A DNA stretch of 64,000 bases from Pollenia angustigena (taxonomy: Eukaryota; Arthropoda; Insecta; Diptera; Polleniidae): the NCBI GenBank assembly GCA_930367215.1, contig OV884056.1, forward strand, positions 228,461,127 to 228,525,126, given 5' to 3'. Shown here piece by piece: positions 1 to 12,838 of the stretch. Positions within the stretch are counted from its first letter, which is position 1. Each line of letters opens with the position of its first letter. The translations under genes were made by a program, and so were the position numbers. The notes under the pieces are model-generated. The model did not search any database. It was not told the origin of the DNA and worked only from the letters and a program-made list of their open reading frames with translations.

Positions 1-444
1 CCAGACTACAGTTTATACCTCTCTTAAATAAATATTTAAAAAGTTTCACACAAAATGAAAAACTTAGTATGCACCTCATTTACCATTGCGAGTGGCTATA
101 ACAACATTAAAATTTATTAAAATCCCCTCTAGTATTCATACAAATGAGTCATTGTCCTCTTGTTAGTAAGTAAACGAGAATATTTTGTTTATTTAAATTA
201 GAAATGGGGTATTTATTAGGAATTTGAAATAGCAAGTTGGGGGAAATCTACACGTGAATTATTATTTTTGTAAAGTACAGTAGACAAAATTAATTATGCA
301 TTTAGAAAACAAGGAAGTATGTAACCTTGGTTTATAATGGCTTTAATATTTACATTGATTAAAAAAACAGGCAAGTTTTACTTTTGCGGTTAATGTGGGT
401 ACTTTAACATTTTCTCATACAGGTCATTCGTATATATTTGTGGC
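1..444. other. AT-rich intergenic sequence, no gene seen
   Basis: No open frame with protein-like composition, no RNA gene and no repeat with a partner elsewhere in the window was recognised here. Confidence 0.5.
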
Positions 445-680
445 ATTTTGACGAAACATGTTAAGTCAAATTTAAAAAGTTGAAAAAATGTGGGTAATCG
501 AACGAGATTTCATTCAAAAAAATTTTTGTTTAGATTTTTAAAATTTTGTACTATAAACGAAATTTGAATTTAATTTTGGTTTATTTTGTTATTTGATAAA
601 ATTGATTTTTACACCAATTTTTTTAAAACTTTTTTGGTAATGCCACTGATATACATATATGTACATTAGAGCGACTCAAG
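445..680 (+). repeat. Dispersed repeat, copy 1 (partner at 34371-34633)
   Basis: This stretch aligns by eye with 34371-34633. Shared blocks are the AAATTTAAAAAGTTGAAAAA start, a central TATAAACGAAATTT block, the GATTTTTNCACCAA block and the closing AGCGACTC-like end. Both copies end at the same motif, which is also the outer end of the foldback element that starts at 663. This repeat is therefore either the left part of that element's family or its preferred insertion site. No coding content. Confidence 0.6.
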
Positions 681-1597
681 TTGTATGGAAGCAAGTTGCT
701 CGATGTACCCTCCTAAAAATTAACCTTGGACTTTTTTAAGATGACATTTTGAATATTTTGGCTCCAGCTTCGACCTCTCGTGAGCTGGACCAGTTTGAAA
801 AAGGGTCTATTTTTGTATGTTTTGTTAATTTTAGAATCTGTTTCCTTACCAACATATACATTGGGTATGGTAAGAAAGGTTTTTTTAAGGCGCATCCAAC
901 TGTATATACAATTTGTCCAAGGACGATCATCCATGCCCTTTTTTTAAGGATTTTCTGTAAAGAAAACGGTTTTTGAATTTTTTGTTCGGGGTTGTTTGTA
1001 ATAAAAGTGCCAAATTAACATATTTTTATCTTTATTCGATTTAATAAAATACGTGTCTCAGCTTTTTTTGAAATTCGTGCTAGTTCGCGTTTTGGCAAAA
1101 ATGCAATTGGGTGGTAGCCCTTCGTTTTAAATAGGGCAATATGGGTATAAAATTTTTTATTTTGCCAAGTACATCATCTTTGTATATAAATAGTTCAGAT
1201 TTTTGCAATTTAGATGCATTTTACACGGTGCTCAGCAATATATATAAATGAGATTTTGTAGAAACTATAATATGATAGCGGATTTAGTTTCTAAAAACCG
1301 TTTTTTTTACAGAAAATCCTAAAAAAAAGGATATGAATGATTATCCTTGGAAAAATTGTATATACAGTTGGACGCGTCTTAAAAAACCTTTCTTACGATA
1401 ACCAATTTGCATATGTTGGTAAGGAAACAGATTCTCAAATTAACAAAACATGCCAAAATAGACCCTTTTTCAAACCGGTCCAGCTCACGAGAGGTCAAAA
1501 CTGGAGCCGAAAAATTTAAAATGTCATCTTAGAAAAGTCCAAGGTTCATTTTTAGGAGGGTACATCGAGCACTTTTTTTGGTGAGTCGCTCTAATGT
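663..1597. mobile_element. Foldback DNA element with roughly 300-bp inverted arms
   Basis: The left end ACATTAGAGCGACTCA (663-678) is exactly complementary to the right end TGAGTCGCTCTAATGT (1582-1597). The match continues inward with moderate divergence for about 300 bases: left arm to about 970, right arm from about 1295. Open frames in the two arms (713-934 on -, 1337-1519 on +) are the same sequence read from either side, so they are artefacts of the inverted repeat. The 320-bp centre has no transposase. It is a non-autonomous foldback or MITE-like element of undetermined superfamily. Confidence 0.8.
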
Positions 1598-2096
1598 CAC
1601 GCACGTGGCGCATAAACATTATTTGACTATGTCATTTCTGTAAGATCAATCGCCTCCCTGAAAGCGGAGAAATGTCACGTTCGATGACATGGAAATGCCC
1701 ATATAGCTTTAATTTTTTTTTAATTAAAAATAGTTTTGCTTTTGCTGAAAATTTTTTAATTAACAGGTAATACCATCTTTAGGATCAAGTGCGAAAAATG
1801 TATTTTTTAAGACGTGTTTAACTTTCGATATGGATAACAGTAAAACTAGCTGTCATTCTTCTGGATTTCATGTGTTTTTTTCAAAAAAAGTTTTATGGCT
1901 CTAAGCGTCAAATTAAGTGACAATATTATTCTATTATATAATACAGAGTATTAAAAAAGTGGGATTTTTAAACATATGCGCAATCATCAAAAATTGTATG
2001 GTGTTATTTCCATGCAAAAAATTTTGACAAAATTGCATTAAGCGACAAATTTTTTTTATAATGGTCTTTAAAGTATACAAGTGGTTTTCGAGTGCG
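1598..2096. other. Intergenic, nothing recognised
   Basis: AT-rich sequence with short homopolymer runs. No gene, RNA or paired repeat was seen. Confidence 0.4.
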
Positions 2097-2329
2097 GGGG
2101 TCTAATCACCGCATTCGATACTATCGTATCGAATAAACTATCGGATGTTTTTGCATACGACAGACACTGACGTATCGAATGAAAACTCGATAAATGTAAT
2201 GTCGAGTTACTCGATAACAAATGCTTTTATTTCAAATTCCAACATTTTCATTCGATATCGAGTTTCATGATACCAAAATAAATAATTTCGATCAATTTTA
2301 CTCGATATTGTATGCGGTGATTAGACCCC
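2097..2329. mobile_element. MITE family A, copy 1 (233 bp)
   Basis: The termini GGGGTCTAATCACCGCAT and ATGCGGTGATTAGACCCC are perfect inverted repeats. The interior is rich in TCGAT-type palindromes (ATCGTATCGAATAAACTATCG, CTCGATAT). A second copy lies at 17091-17316. It has no coding capacity, and no clear target duplication was identified. Confidence 0.85.
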
Positions 2330-5300
2330 GGGTTTTATAAAGGACCTATATGGACCTATAGTAAAATATAGATCGACCAGCACAAAATTGGCTAGTGATA
2401 TTTAAAGTCCTGCTAGCAGATACCGTGCATGTGCTACTACGTTTCCCCTTCTCCACAGGAAGAAAAACACTCGGGATAAATCAAGTTTTTATGATTACTT
2501 AAAGTACGAGTCGTACTCAAAAATTCAAGTACGAATAACACCAAAACGTACTCAAAACAATCCTAAATGGGATTACTTTCGAAAATCAATCCCGGAATTT
2601 TTTGAAACAAGTATAAAATTCTTAAATCAAGTAAAAAAAAGATTAAACTTTTCGTATGGTTTAACCCTCCGTCTTACGCATGCTTTGATTTTCTATACAC
2701 ACTGAAAAAAGGTTTGGCCAGACTCATGTGTACTACGAAGGGTTTAGTTTACATTTTTCGGAAATAATGTTGGTGTTTTGTCATTCTGTAAAACGGGTAA
2801 GTAAACGAATTATAATTATAATATGTTTTTGGTTTTTTTCAAGCACGAATTCGGGATAAAATCAACTTTAAAAAACTTGAATCAATCTCAAAATGCACTT
2901 TTTTATTTAAATCAATCTAACTTTCGGATTATTTCAAGTACGAAATCGGGATTGAATATGGATAATTTAAGTATTTTGCGAATAAATATCCGTACTTGAA
3001 TCAATCTTTTTGTACTTGATTCAAGAAAATCCGTACTCACCGTACTATTAATACCGCTTCGGATTAATTTGTGTATGGATGAATTGATTTTTCTTTTGAG
3101 TGTCGTAGTCCCATTTTTGAAAAAAACTTATAGCTTATCAGTATTACCACCAGCAAAACTCAAAATTACACTTGAGATGAAACAAAATTACCCAATTTAA
3201 ATAAAATTACACCTGATATAAAATTGAAGTTTTATTTGATAAAAAGACATTTACAAAGAAGCAAAAACACAACAAACTCTTTGAAAGAAGATCAATATTA
3301 GTCAAACTGTTAAGATTCTAATTGTAATTTTAAATAAATTCACAAAATTAGCATTAAAGACTTAAAACAATTAATAAAACATAAAATAAAACTCCCAAAA
3401 TAATGAGTTTAACTTCCACATTTGGTTGCATATATCTATGTATGGCCTTACGAAAGGTTAGCTTACAAACGAACTGTCATACTGCTTTCACGCCACCAAA
3501 TTATCCAAATTTGTTTTGAAATTCAGCCATCGATTTTCGCAATTTATAGGCGACTTCATGATTGAACTGACGCAATTTATTTTTTCACAAATGATGGCCA
3601 TGCGTTGACTTAGAGAAAATTAACGGTCAATTTGATTTCAGGGCATTCATCATTTTATTCGTGACATGCAGCCAGAAATGCTCGAAGAAGAGAAACAAAA
3701 TTGGACATCTGCAATGCGTTTGTCAAGGAAAAGCGCGGTGCCTATTTGTTTGAAATCAGTTTCAAATGGTAGTGCCGTGTATCAATCTGCGATCAAAATT
3801 AATTTTTTTTTTGTGTTGTCTACCATTTTAAGTTTCATGGTCTTACAAAATACCCTTTATACCTTATTTAGTAAACAAAATGCCTGCAGGGGTTTATACA
3901 ACTGTCCCTTTCGTAATTCAGTTTGACAACTGTAAAGGGCGTTAAATATTCTTCAAACTAAAGCATTAAAAAGATAAAAACAAAACTAATTATGTGTTGC
4001 AATATTGGAAACATATCTTCCCCCAGGACTGTTTTTAATTTGAATAACTTTTTTCTATAAATTTCAGGTTCTCAATCACTATGATAGGCATTTAAATCTA
4101 AGGGTTTATCTTGCGACATTCTTTGGTTCAGAATATAAATAAATAAATGTCAAATAATTTTACTTTAATAATATAGATTCATTCATACATCCATTAATAT
4201 TTATATTTTTTTTTTAATTCGCACTCAAAAATCTTTAAAAACCGATTAACAACGTGCGGTTCTTAATTTGGCAGGAGGATGGTGTCAATTTAACAACAGG
4301 GTGTTATTGATTCAACTATTTTCAACTTTTTCGTTCTCAATTTGACAACATTTAGTTTTTAATTTAACAATGTGCTGTATTTTTTACCTCTTTGTTCTGG
4401 TTTTGTTAAATTTTTTGTTGTTGTTGGGAATTAAATTGCATATTCTTAATTTTTCAGTAAATTTTTATTTTGTTAAAATGTTCAAATTTACTTAATAATA
4501 ATCTCTTTTGGATTAAAATTAACCATAATAATTGTAGACGGTAACTAGGAACGCAATTATATCGTTTACTTGTGTAAGATGATTATGGATAAGAAGTGGA
4601 TGTTTACATTATTAAATTGTTATTATACTCAAAATATATTTTTACTCTTCCCTTAAAATTAATGCTTGGCATTTTCAAAAGAAGAAAGAAACTTAGAAAA
4701 AAAAGTTCAATGAACAATTTGACCTTTTCAAAAATAATTTTCTTTTCGCATTCATTGTTGCAAACTATTTCTTTGTATATGTTATACATTTTCCTTTCCT
4801 TTTGGATTGTATTTCGTGTTTGGTTTTTTTTAACTTTGTTTCTTAACGCAATAATGAATTCCCCATTCTTAATAGTTTTATGACCTTTCATTCATATCCT
4901 CAGAATGCACAAAAGAAAATTCATAAAAAAAATTTGCAAAATATAAAAATGTACGAAAAAAAGAAAGAAAGAATATCAACAGTTTTACGCTATTGGTTTT
5001 CGTGTCCTACCACAACCTGTAGCATGTTGTGTGTTTAGTTTAAGTGCCGCATAAGAGACCATTAATGTATTAAATGTACCGTGCACCCACACAGTACACA
5101 CACATGGTGCACATTTTAAATGTGTAAACATAAAATAAACATCCTGTACTTAATTGTGGAAAAAAATTATCCCACAAATATTCTCCTTTTCTTTCAAAGA
5201 AAAAAGGAGTAAAGCAGAAACAGGTTTTACAGTGTGTGCTATAGAAATTTATAAATTTTTGCAGATTTACTCTCAAATTTCCCAGTATTATCATCCCTTG

Positions 5301-5943
5301 AGTTGCAGTTTGCAGCAGAAACCTTCGTTAAGTTTTATTGTAAGGATTTTTTAGTATAAGGGATATTTTTTAACCTCTTTGGACATTTTCTCTTTAAAGG
5401 ATTTTAAACATCCCCTGTTCAAATCAACAGGTTTCTTATTATTGCTTAGTGTTTCCCCTGCAATTCCATTTAAAGAGCATATTAATTTTAAGTGTTATAA
5501 GAAATATAAAAAATATTTATATTTGTTATTTCGTATGTTAATAATTCATTACTACAGATGTACATATGTATTTGTATTTTGGTTAAATAATGTCGCATTT
5601 ATTGTATTCTCGTTATTGTTATGTGTGGGTGTGTTTTTGGTCCTTAACAAACATCTGCTATTGACTATAATACATTGAACTTTTATAAATTTTATTTTTG
5701 TTGCTGCCAGTGTTGAATTACATGGACTAATAGATATATTTTTTATTTAAGAGGTCAGGCTGCAAGGTTGTTCAAAAAAATATTAAAAGAAGTTATGACC
5801 AACCGAATAATTAAAGTTTAAATTTAGTGTTCACTTTTTGCTTTCAATTTCTTAAACTAAATAGATAGTTTTTTTAAGCCTATACCAACATCGATAATTA
5901 TTGTATATATCTTCTTAGAATTATTTTATACATACTTTCAGAG
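2330..5943. other. Intergenic, no supported gene
   Basis: About 3.6 kb of AT-rich sequence. 2480-3050 repeats variants of a short AAGTACG/CTTGAATCAA theme (AAAGTACGAGTC, TCAAGTACGAA, TTCAAGTACGAAATCGG), probably a decayed repeat. A + frame at 3666-3926 starts with acidic, protein-like residues (MQPEMLEEEKQNW) preceded by a polypyrimidine-AG, and could be a broken transposon exon, but it soon loses coding character. 4596-5678 holds only low-complexity Phe/Leu/Lys-rich frames. Confidence 0.4.
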
Positions 5944-6077
5944 CAGTGTTGCCCATTTAGCCATTTAGTGGCAAGATTTAACCATGTTTTACCTTGTTAA
6001 GCCATTAAAAAATTAATTTAGCCATTAGCCATTTAGCAACAACGTTTTTTTTAGAAATTTCAGAATTTACTATAAAG

Positions 6078-6190
6078 TTGCTCTCACTTCCATGGTCTAA
6101 TGCTGAAGTAGAGAGGGTATTTAGCCAAGTAAACATCGTTAAAAATAATTTAAGAAATAAGGTTAAATTTTTATTTGATTTTTTCAATAA
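6078..6190 (+). pseudogene. hAT transposase C-terminal dimerisation domain fragment
   Basis: The frame reads LPWSNAEVERVFSQVNIVKN followed by NLRNK. This fits the conserved end of hAT transposases, where a Ser-Asn-Ala-x-x-Glu-Arg-x-Phe-Ser segment precedes a basic Lys/Arg-Asn-Arg-like stretch (family knowledge: the C-terminal dimerisation region). Only this last block survives. The DDE catalytic regions and the zinc finger are not present upstream within the element. It lies about 140 bp inside the left terminus, so the element has lost almost all of its coding part. Confidence 0.8.
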
Positions 6191-6249
6191 AGTGAATATT
6201 TTTACCATAGTAATAAAATTTTTTTTTAACTTTTTTATATTTTATTGTA

Positions 6250-7571
6250 GACTAGCTGACCCGGTCCGCGTTGCTGGCCCCAAGCAAACATTAGTGTTGT
6301 ATTACCAGACGATTTAAGTTGAGCTGTAAACGAAATTTACAGCCTTTAAAATTTTCCTTCCGTAAAAACCTAAATCGGTCAAGCCGTTCTCAAGTTATGC
6401 GCTTAATAGAAAAAGTGGGCGTAGAAGTAGGCGTGATACATTTTTCTTTCAATGAAAACGTAAAATGGAATAATACGAACATTTAAAAGAAAAATTAGTC
6501 AAATCGAAGGAGCCGTTTTTTGATTTTAGGTAAATCGAAAGCAAAATTTTCTTTCCGTAAAAACCTAAGTTGGACCATGGCAATCATTTTAAAGAAAAAA
6601 TCGTTTGAATCGGTCAAGCCGTTCTCAACTTATGCGCTTAATAGAAAAAGTGGGCGTAAAAGTAGGCGTGATACATTTTTCTTTCGATGAAAACGTAAAA
6701 GGGATTAATACGAACATTTAAAAGAAAAATTAGTCAAATCGATGAAGCCGTTTTTTGATTTTAGGTAAATCGAAAAAAGTGGGCGGGGCAAAATTTTCTT
6801 TCCGTAAAAACCTAAGTTGGACCATGGCAATCATTTTAAAGAAAAAATCGTTTGAATCGGTCAAGCCGTTCTCAACTTATGCGCTTAATAGAAAAAGTGG
6901 GCGTAAAAGTAGGCGTGGTAAATTTTTCTTTCGATGAAAACTTAAAGTTGATTAATACGAACATTTGAAAGAACAATTATTCAACTCGATGGAGCCGTTT
7001 TCTGATTTTAGGTAATTCGAAAAAAGTGGGCGTAACAGTGGGCGGGGCAAAATTTTATTTCCGTAAAAACCTAAGGTGGACCATGGCGATCATTTTAAAG
7101 AAAAAATCGTTCAAATCGGTCAAGCCGTTCTCCAGTTATGCGCTTAATAGAAAAAGTGGGCGTAAAAGTAGGCGTGGTAAATTTTTTTTTCGATGAAAAC
7201 TTAAAGTTGATTAAGACGAACATTTGAAGAAAAATTAGTCAACTCGATGGAGCCGTTTTCTGATATTAGGTAAATCGAAAAATGTGGGCGTAAAAGTGGG
7301 CGGGGCAAAATTTTATTTCCGTAAAAACCTAAGCTGGACCATGGCGATCATTTTAAAGAAAAAATCGTTCAAATCGGTGAAGCCGTTCTCAAGTTATGGT
7401 TTTTGCCACGCCCCTCCGCCCCCAGACCGAAAATCAAAAATCAGACTTCCCTATGTCACCCGCCTGAATATTCTGAAGATTCCCTGACAATTTCATCAAA
7501 ATCGGCCCAGCCGTTTTGGAGTCCATACGTTACATACATACATACACACATCCAATTTTATATATATAGAT
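6250..7571 (+). repeat. Nested interspersed element with about five 235-260 bp tandem units
   Basis: It starts at ACTAGCTGACCCGG and ends in CATACATACATACACACA...TATATATAGAT, terminal sequences common in a widespread class of animal interspersed repeats. Between them, a unit containing CAAGCCGTTCTCAA, GGGCGTAAAAGTAGGCGTG and GGACCATGGCGATCATTTTAAAG repeats about every 235-260 bp (anchor positions near 6377, 6612, 6858, 7117 and 7376). The + frames at 6755-6937 and 7284-7487 are the same repeat read through and are not genes. It sits wholly inside the hAT remnant. Confidence 0.75.
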
Positions 7572-7866
7572 TTGGATTTAAAAGGTTGGGCAAATGTTGT
7601 CATGATTATGATTTACCTTCAAAATATTTAAAAACTAATAGGCACAAGTGATTCCTATTGGATGAACAATAAATACATCGAATTTATCAATGATTTAATT
7701 TTTAAAATGCCAAAATATTTAATTTACGTTTATTCTTATGTAACAGATTGATCTCAGTTTACATTTTGTTCTTATTTTTATTGAAATTGTATGTTTTTTT
7801 TATATATTTTTAGCCAGTTTTTTCCTTAAATTTAGCCATTTTTGGCCGTAAAGTTTGGCAACACTG

Positions 7867-8460
7867 TTTCACATAGATTTGCAGTTATTATATAAGATCA
7901 CGAGACTAGTCCATACAAGCATGTAAAGAGTAGTCCATAAAGGAGTAGGAGTACTCCAAAACTACTCCAAATATATGGGTAAAAGGTGGTCCAAATAACA
8001 TTACGATGTCCTAAGAGGGGACCATATAACCCACCGAAGTAGTCCCTAAACTACTCCTGGGAGTACTACAGTTGGCTAGTTTTAATAGTACTCCATGTTA
8101 CTACAGTATGGAGTACACTTAAGGGGTAGTTTAAGCATTTTTCTTTTTCAATTTTTACTAATCGCTTTTTATGGTGTCTACTGTAGTCTTTTATTGCTTT
8201 TATTAACAATTATTTTTCCACAAATTTCACAAACTTTCGCTTTTAAATAAACAATTACTAATGGACACCATGAGGGCTACCAATGTGTAATACTGTAAAC
8301 TATAGAAAAGTATACATACATCATGCAGTTGTTAGCAGCACTGCATGTTAATTTCTTATAACATGGTCCATACTACAGTACATTGGACCATGTTGTAAGT
8401 AGTCCATTTAAGCCACAATGGACCACGTAGTCCAATATTACCTGTAGGGAATGTACTACC
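7867..8460. repeat. Palindrome-rich segment with repeated TAGTCCAT/ATGGACTA motifs
   Basis: Short motifs in both orientations (TAGTCCATA, GGAGTACTCC, GGACCATG, CATGGTCC, CATGGAGTAC, AGTATGGAGTAC) recur about every 30-80 bp. No ORF was seen. It is likely a decayed MITE with subterminal repeats; its ends were not resolved. Confidence 0.4.
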
Positions 8461-11400
8461 GTTCGACGCAGTTTTATTTTCATTCTTCCCGAACTTTGTC
8501 GTGACAAAGTTTTGCACAGAATTATTTCAAGTTCATAAGAACTAATTCGTCCAGAAGTCCAAAAGGCTAATTAAGGACGCATTCTTAATATATTCCAGGT
8601 TCTGGAATATAAACCATTCTATGTAGCTAAGTTTACGCTCCATTAAGAGCGGTCTTGGTAGTTGCATTGTGTATGCGATTGTTATAAAACAGAAAAGGCC
8701 TTTCAATTCACCGTTAACGCTAGAAACGCCAAACATTCCAAACTTTTATAACAAAAAAAGTTCAACTTTGATAATAAACAAGTAAAAGTCCTAAATTCGA
8801 TAGACTTATTTTTAACACATAACACTCTTTTTTACGGACATTGTTTTATGAAGTCCGCTACGTACAGAGATCCATGATATATACATATATATGGGCATTT
8901 CCTGGGGTCACGAACGTACGTTCGTACGCTTTTGATGTACAAATAAAATAGAAAACAAAATTTTCCTAGCATTTTTTTTTGCAATTCGATAGCATTTGGG
9001 TAGCTCTATGTTTAGTACAAAAGATGGATTTCATCGAGTTTAAATTTTCACAATAAGAGTTTAAAACGTGTGGTCACGAACGTACGCAAAATAGAAGTCA
9101 ACTTCGGCTTACATTAGTGAAATGTAAAAATCTGCGCAATGGAACGGAATATTCAAAAGTGATTAATTTATTTTAAAAGTGTATTAATGCAGGGCTCCAT
9201 CCACAATTTATAAAATAAAATATCTCTCTTGGTTTTTATTTAATTGGCTTATGTACCGGTCGCGAACGTACGGATCGCGAACGTACGATTTTTCCATATG
9301 TTTTTGTATTATTATCACCACGCATTTTTCAATAAATGTCTTTAAATTTCCTTAACAAAAAAACTTAATACTCCTTTTACAATTGATTGTAATGGAGAGA
9401 TTATGAAGAAAGAGTGTAAACATAAGATATTTCTTGCATGTAAAATAAGTATATAAAAATGTCTTAAGAAGTAGAAAATACAGGAAATTATAAAATTTTC
9501 CAGTTTCCAGCACAATTTCCTCAAGTAAAACAGCTCAGATATGCTAGGAAACCGTTCTTTTATAAGAACATAGACTTTTTTTTTTTTAATAATAAACAAT
9601 AAAAGACGATGATAATCAACATTTTATTTTTTCATCCTGGTAGACCATCCTGGGGAAATGACCATATTTAATTACAATTCTAAGTTTCAAAGAATAATCT
9701 ATATATGTTACATATATACACTTGTAACGTTACTTACTGGCGGACTGATTCATTATCGTACTGCCTAAACGCCTAAAATTAAAATGCTGAAATTTGGTTC
9801 GGAGGTTGGTCTCTCGGCAAAACGATTCACTAGCACGGGCTTTTTGGAAATTCTATTTTTTAGGGGGTAAAAAGGTAAAACCTTATAATTTCGCCAATCT
9901 TATTCCTATTAAGCTAAAAGAGATGCGAAAAAAGTTTAATGCTTATCTTTATTCATTAAAAAAATAAGCGAACAGGTGCCTGGCACTTTTTTGAAATTCG
10001 TAACTTTAAGGGAGTAAACGGGTAAAACCTGTATTGTGCAATTGTCACCCCAATTATCTTTGAAACGCAGATATTAAAATTAAATCACAATTTTAACATT
10101 TCTTAAAAATGCAAATATAAATTTGCTACTTTTTCGAAACTCGAAAGTTTAAGGGTAAAAAATAGTACCTATTTTTGGTTCTATTTTTACAGAGCATTTT
10201 TCGCAATTCATTGTCATATATGTTTGTACTTATTAAATTATGGGCCTCCAATATAACCAGCTTTGTCAACTTTGAACTTTCAAAACGCACCAAAACGAAG
10301 AAAAATGCGCCATTTCAAGAAAAACGCAACATCTTTTTCAATGTTTTCTATAATAGAGAGTTTAGAAACATTAAATTATAGATGCATCGTCCTGAGTGAA
10401 TCAGAAAGATTAAAAATTTTGGTACATTTTTGGCTTATAGATATGTCCACAAAAGAATAGGAGACGCTAATAAGGTATCAGGTTAAATGCCAATATTGTA
10501 CAAATTACTAACGGAATGACAAACTAACACAAAAAAGAACTCCTTTTTCTTTTGTAGTGAAAGGTATAAAAGTAAGTTAAATATTTGACTTAACCATAAC
10601 TTACGCCTGTTACAACAGCCGCACAAAGGAGTATTTACTTGATGCCAACAATGGGAATTTATTCCAAAAAAAATTTCAGACCACAGTTCGCTGCAGTTCA
10701 AAGGAAGATTTTTATAATAAACAAGTAAGGAAATAAAATATTTTTATTTGCTTAACCCTGGATGGTTACTGTTTTTCGAGTCGATGAAGCTCATTTACAA
10801 TTCATTATATAACTTTTTTATGTCGATTCAAATTACGCTCTTTTTTTCAATAACGTTGGCTGATGAAGAAATATTTAGTTTGAGATACTTAGATAAAGAA
10901 CTTTTATTTTTTAAGTTTTATTTTCATTTACTTCTTAATAAAATGATTAAATTTAAAAAGTTTTTGTTGATTTTTTATTTTAAAAATCGTTCCGTTAAAT
11001 TTTTTTTTTTTTTTTTTTGTAAAAAATCGTCGATTCGGCAAAAACTAACCTTAATGTACCAAAATGAAGAGTAACCTTTCAGAGTTAAGCAATATGATTA
11101 GGCGTATTAACGTGATTTTCAGGAGGAGGTTTCATATCGGTGCTATCGTAAATTTTGGATCGTTCATCACAAAATTCGGCGGGGTAAATTCTAGTAGAAA
11201 AAAACCGAAATTACAACAAATTCACTACAGTTATACAATTCTTTTTTGGTTTAAATGTTTCTAAATTGCTTTTCGGGCGGCCTCCTTTTATGGGTGCTAT
11301 GGTAAATTATGGATCGATCTATTAATTTTAATATTTCTAACCAAAACACAGAAAAAGACATTGAATTTGGGTTTCGAAAACAGCTTTCCGAATTGATTGC

Positions 11401-12838
11401 AACATTAGACATTAAATACCCCATTGTGAGTCGCCTTAATATAGAAATTATTCATTATAAAGTGATCATTTCTGTGTTCAGTGTGCTACCAATTGATAAG
11501 TGCGGCAAACTTCGCAAATATAGATCTCATTGTTTTAAATTAAACTAATCTTTACAAAGATTTGAAGTTAAATTTAACGATTTTAACATTTAGAAAACCA
11601 AGAAAGCTGTTTGATTCTATGTGACTTTAAGTTTTAAACGTGCGTATCAATTTGTACATGTGTGAAAAAATATTTGAAAAATTGTTTGCAGGATAAAGGG
11701 TGTTGTTAGCTTCTATATATCAACAGTTCTTAATATTGCGGAAGACTTCTATATCAAGATTAGATTTATAAAACATAAAAGTGCACTCCTCATATGACTT
11801 TACAATTATTTAAACACCTTTCCGGATAACACTCGTAAAATAGTAAGTTTGTTGTGAATGAAATACAATGCCAGTAGTAAGAATAATACCATGTATCCGA
11901 CATTGTTGAAAGTCATTTTATTCCTCTGTTTGTTATTAAAAGATTACACAAATACCTCTATTCATAAAATCTACGTACATACAAACAAATTTATAAAACT
12001 CATTCGTTTTTCGATAAACGTGTGCAGAGTTCAACATGATTGGAAAAGCTAAACAAAAGGTTAATAAAGGTCATATAAATATTTTGCTAGTTGTTTTTAA
12101 GGATGACTGATAATACGCAACTGAGATTATAAACATTTAATAATCTTTAAACTTAAATATATTGAATTAATTACTACTAACTTAATATAATTCATCTTAA
12201 CAATAGGTTAATTATTTATTTAGTTGTTTGAGGTATAGTTCAGGAAGTGATTTTACATTAAGCTTCGTTCACAATCAAAGAAACATTTTCACTTGGTGTT
12301 CATAATAGATCAACAATTTCTTTTGCAACCACACACATTTTGCATTAAGAAACCGTTTGCAAATTTTAGCCACAAAATATTATCCATTTATTATTATTTT
12401 TTACAACATTATGTTAAAATTTTCATTAAAAACTAAATAATATTGTTTTAAACGTCAGAAACAGTTACATACAAATTGTTGCTGAAGTTCTAGTTGACTC
12501 AACTTTTTAAAAAAACTTTAGTTACATTTTTGTTTATAAAATGAAAGGAAAATATATGAAATACCATGGGAGGCAATAATATAGAAGAAAAAAACGAAAT
12601 TGTTACTCTGATTGTGAACAAAGCTTTAAGGTTGAAAATATTAATTTAAGTATGGATATATTTCAGATATGCACTAACGTAAAGTCTAATATGTCCCATG
12701 AATAATCGAGGCTTACAAATATGAAAGCAATGGTTCATCTAAATTTTGGCGTTTTGACTTGTAGTACTGAAAAAACATATTGCCTTATTTTACGATGAAA
12801 TCAGCATTTCGGTTCTATATACATACATAATTTTAACA
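8461..12838. other. Intergenic, no supported gene
   Basis: Apart from the ACGAACGTACG motif cluster listed separately, only low-complexity frames occur (8542-8736, 9342-9599, 10175-10460, 10748-11074, 11064-11264, 11309-11548, 11858-12052). None shows a recognisable domain, a signal peptide with splice sites, or a neighbouring exon. 11309-11548 has the most protein-like composition but was not identified. Confidence 0.4.
8914..9290. repeat. Cluster of ACGAACGTACG motifs
   Basis: The motif (G)GTCACGAACGTACG or TCGCGAACGTACG occurs at about 8916, 9073, 9249 and 9263. The first runs into an overlapping palindrome, ACGTACGTTCGTACG. The CG-rich palindromic core stands out in very AT-rich sequence. 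It could be the remains of a short inverted-repeat element or a cluster of protein-binding sites; I cannot tell which. Confidence 0.45.

Larger units (their letters stand above)
5944..7866 (+). mobile_element. hAT-superfamily DNA transposon remnant
   Basis: The ends CAGTGTTGCC (5944) and GGCAACACTG (7857-7866) are the short terminal inverted repeats typical of hAT elements. The 8-bp flanks TTTCAGAG and TTTCACAT match at 6 of 8 positions, as expected for an old hAT 8-bp target duplication. Just inside the left end a frame encodes the hAT C-terminal dimerisation motif. The middle (about 6250-7571) is a different repeat inserted later. Most of the transposase is missing, so the copy is dead. Confidence 0.8.

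Noticed and set aside
713..976. Overlapping ORFs on both strands (73, 64 and 75 codons) and a similar one at 1337-1519
   Set aside because: They are the two arms of the foldback element read in different directions. They have no known domain.
3666..3926. Possible exon (MQPEMLEEEKQNW) after a polypyrimidine-AG
   Set aside because: It loses coding character after about 40 codons and has no partner exon. Kept only as a remark.
6755..7487. Basic ORFs starting near GGGCGTAAAAGTAGGCG repeats
   Set aside because: The frames follow a tandem non-coding repeat and recur with each unit.
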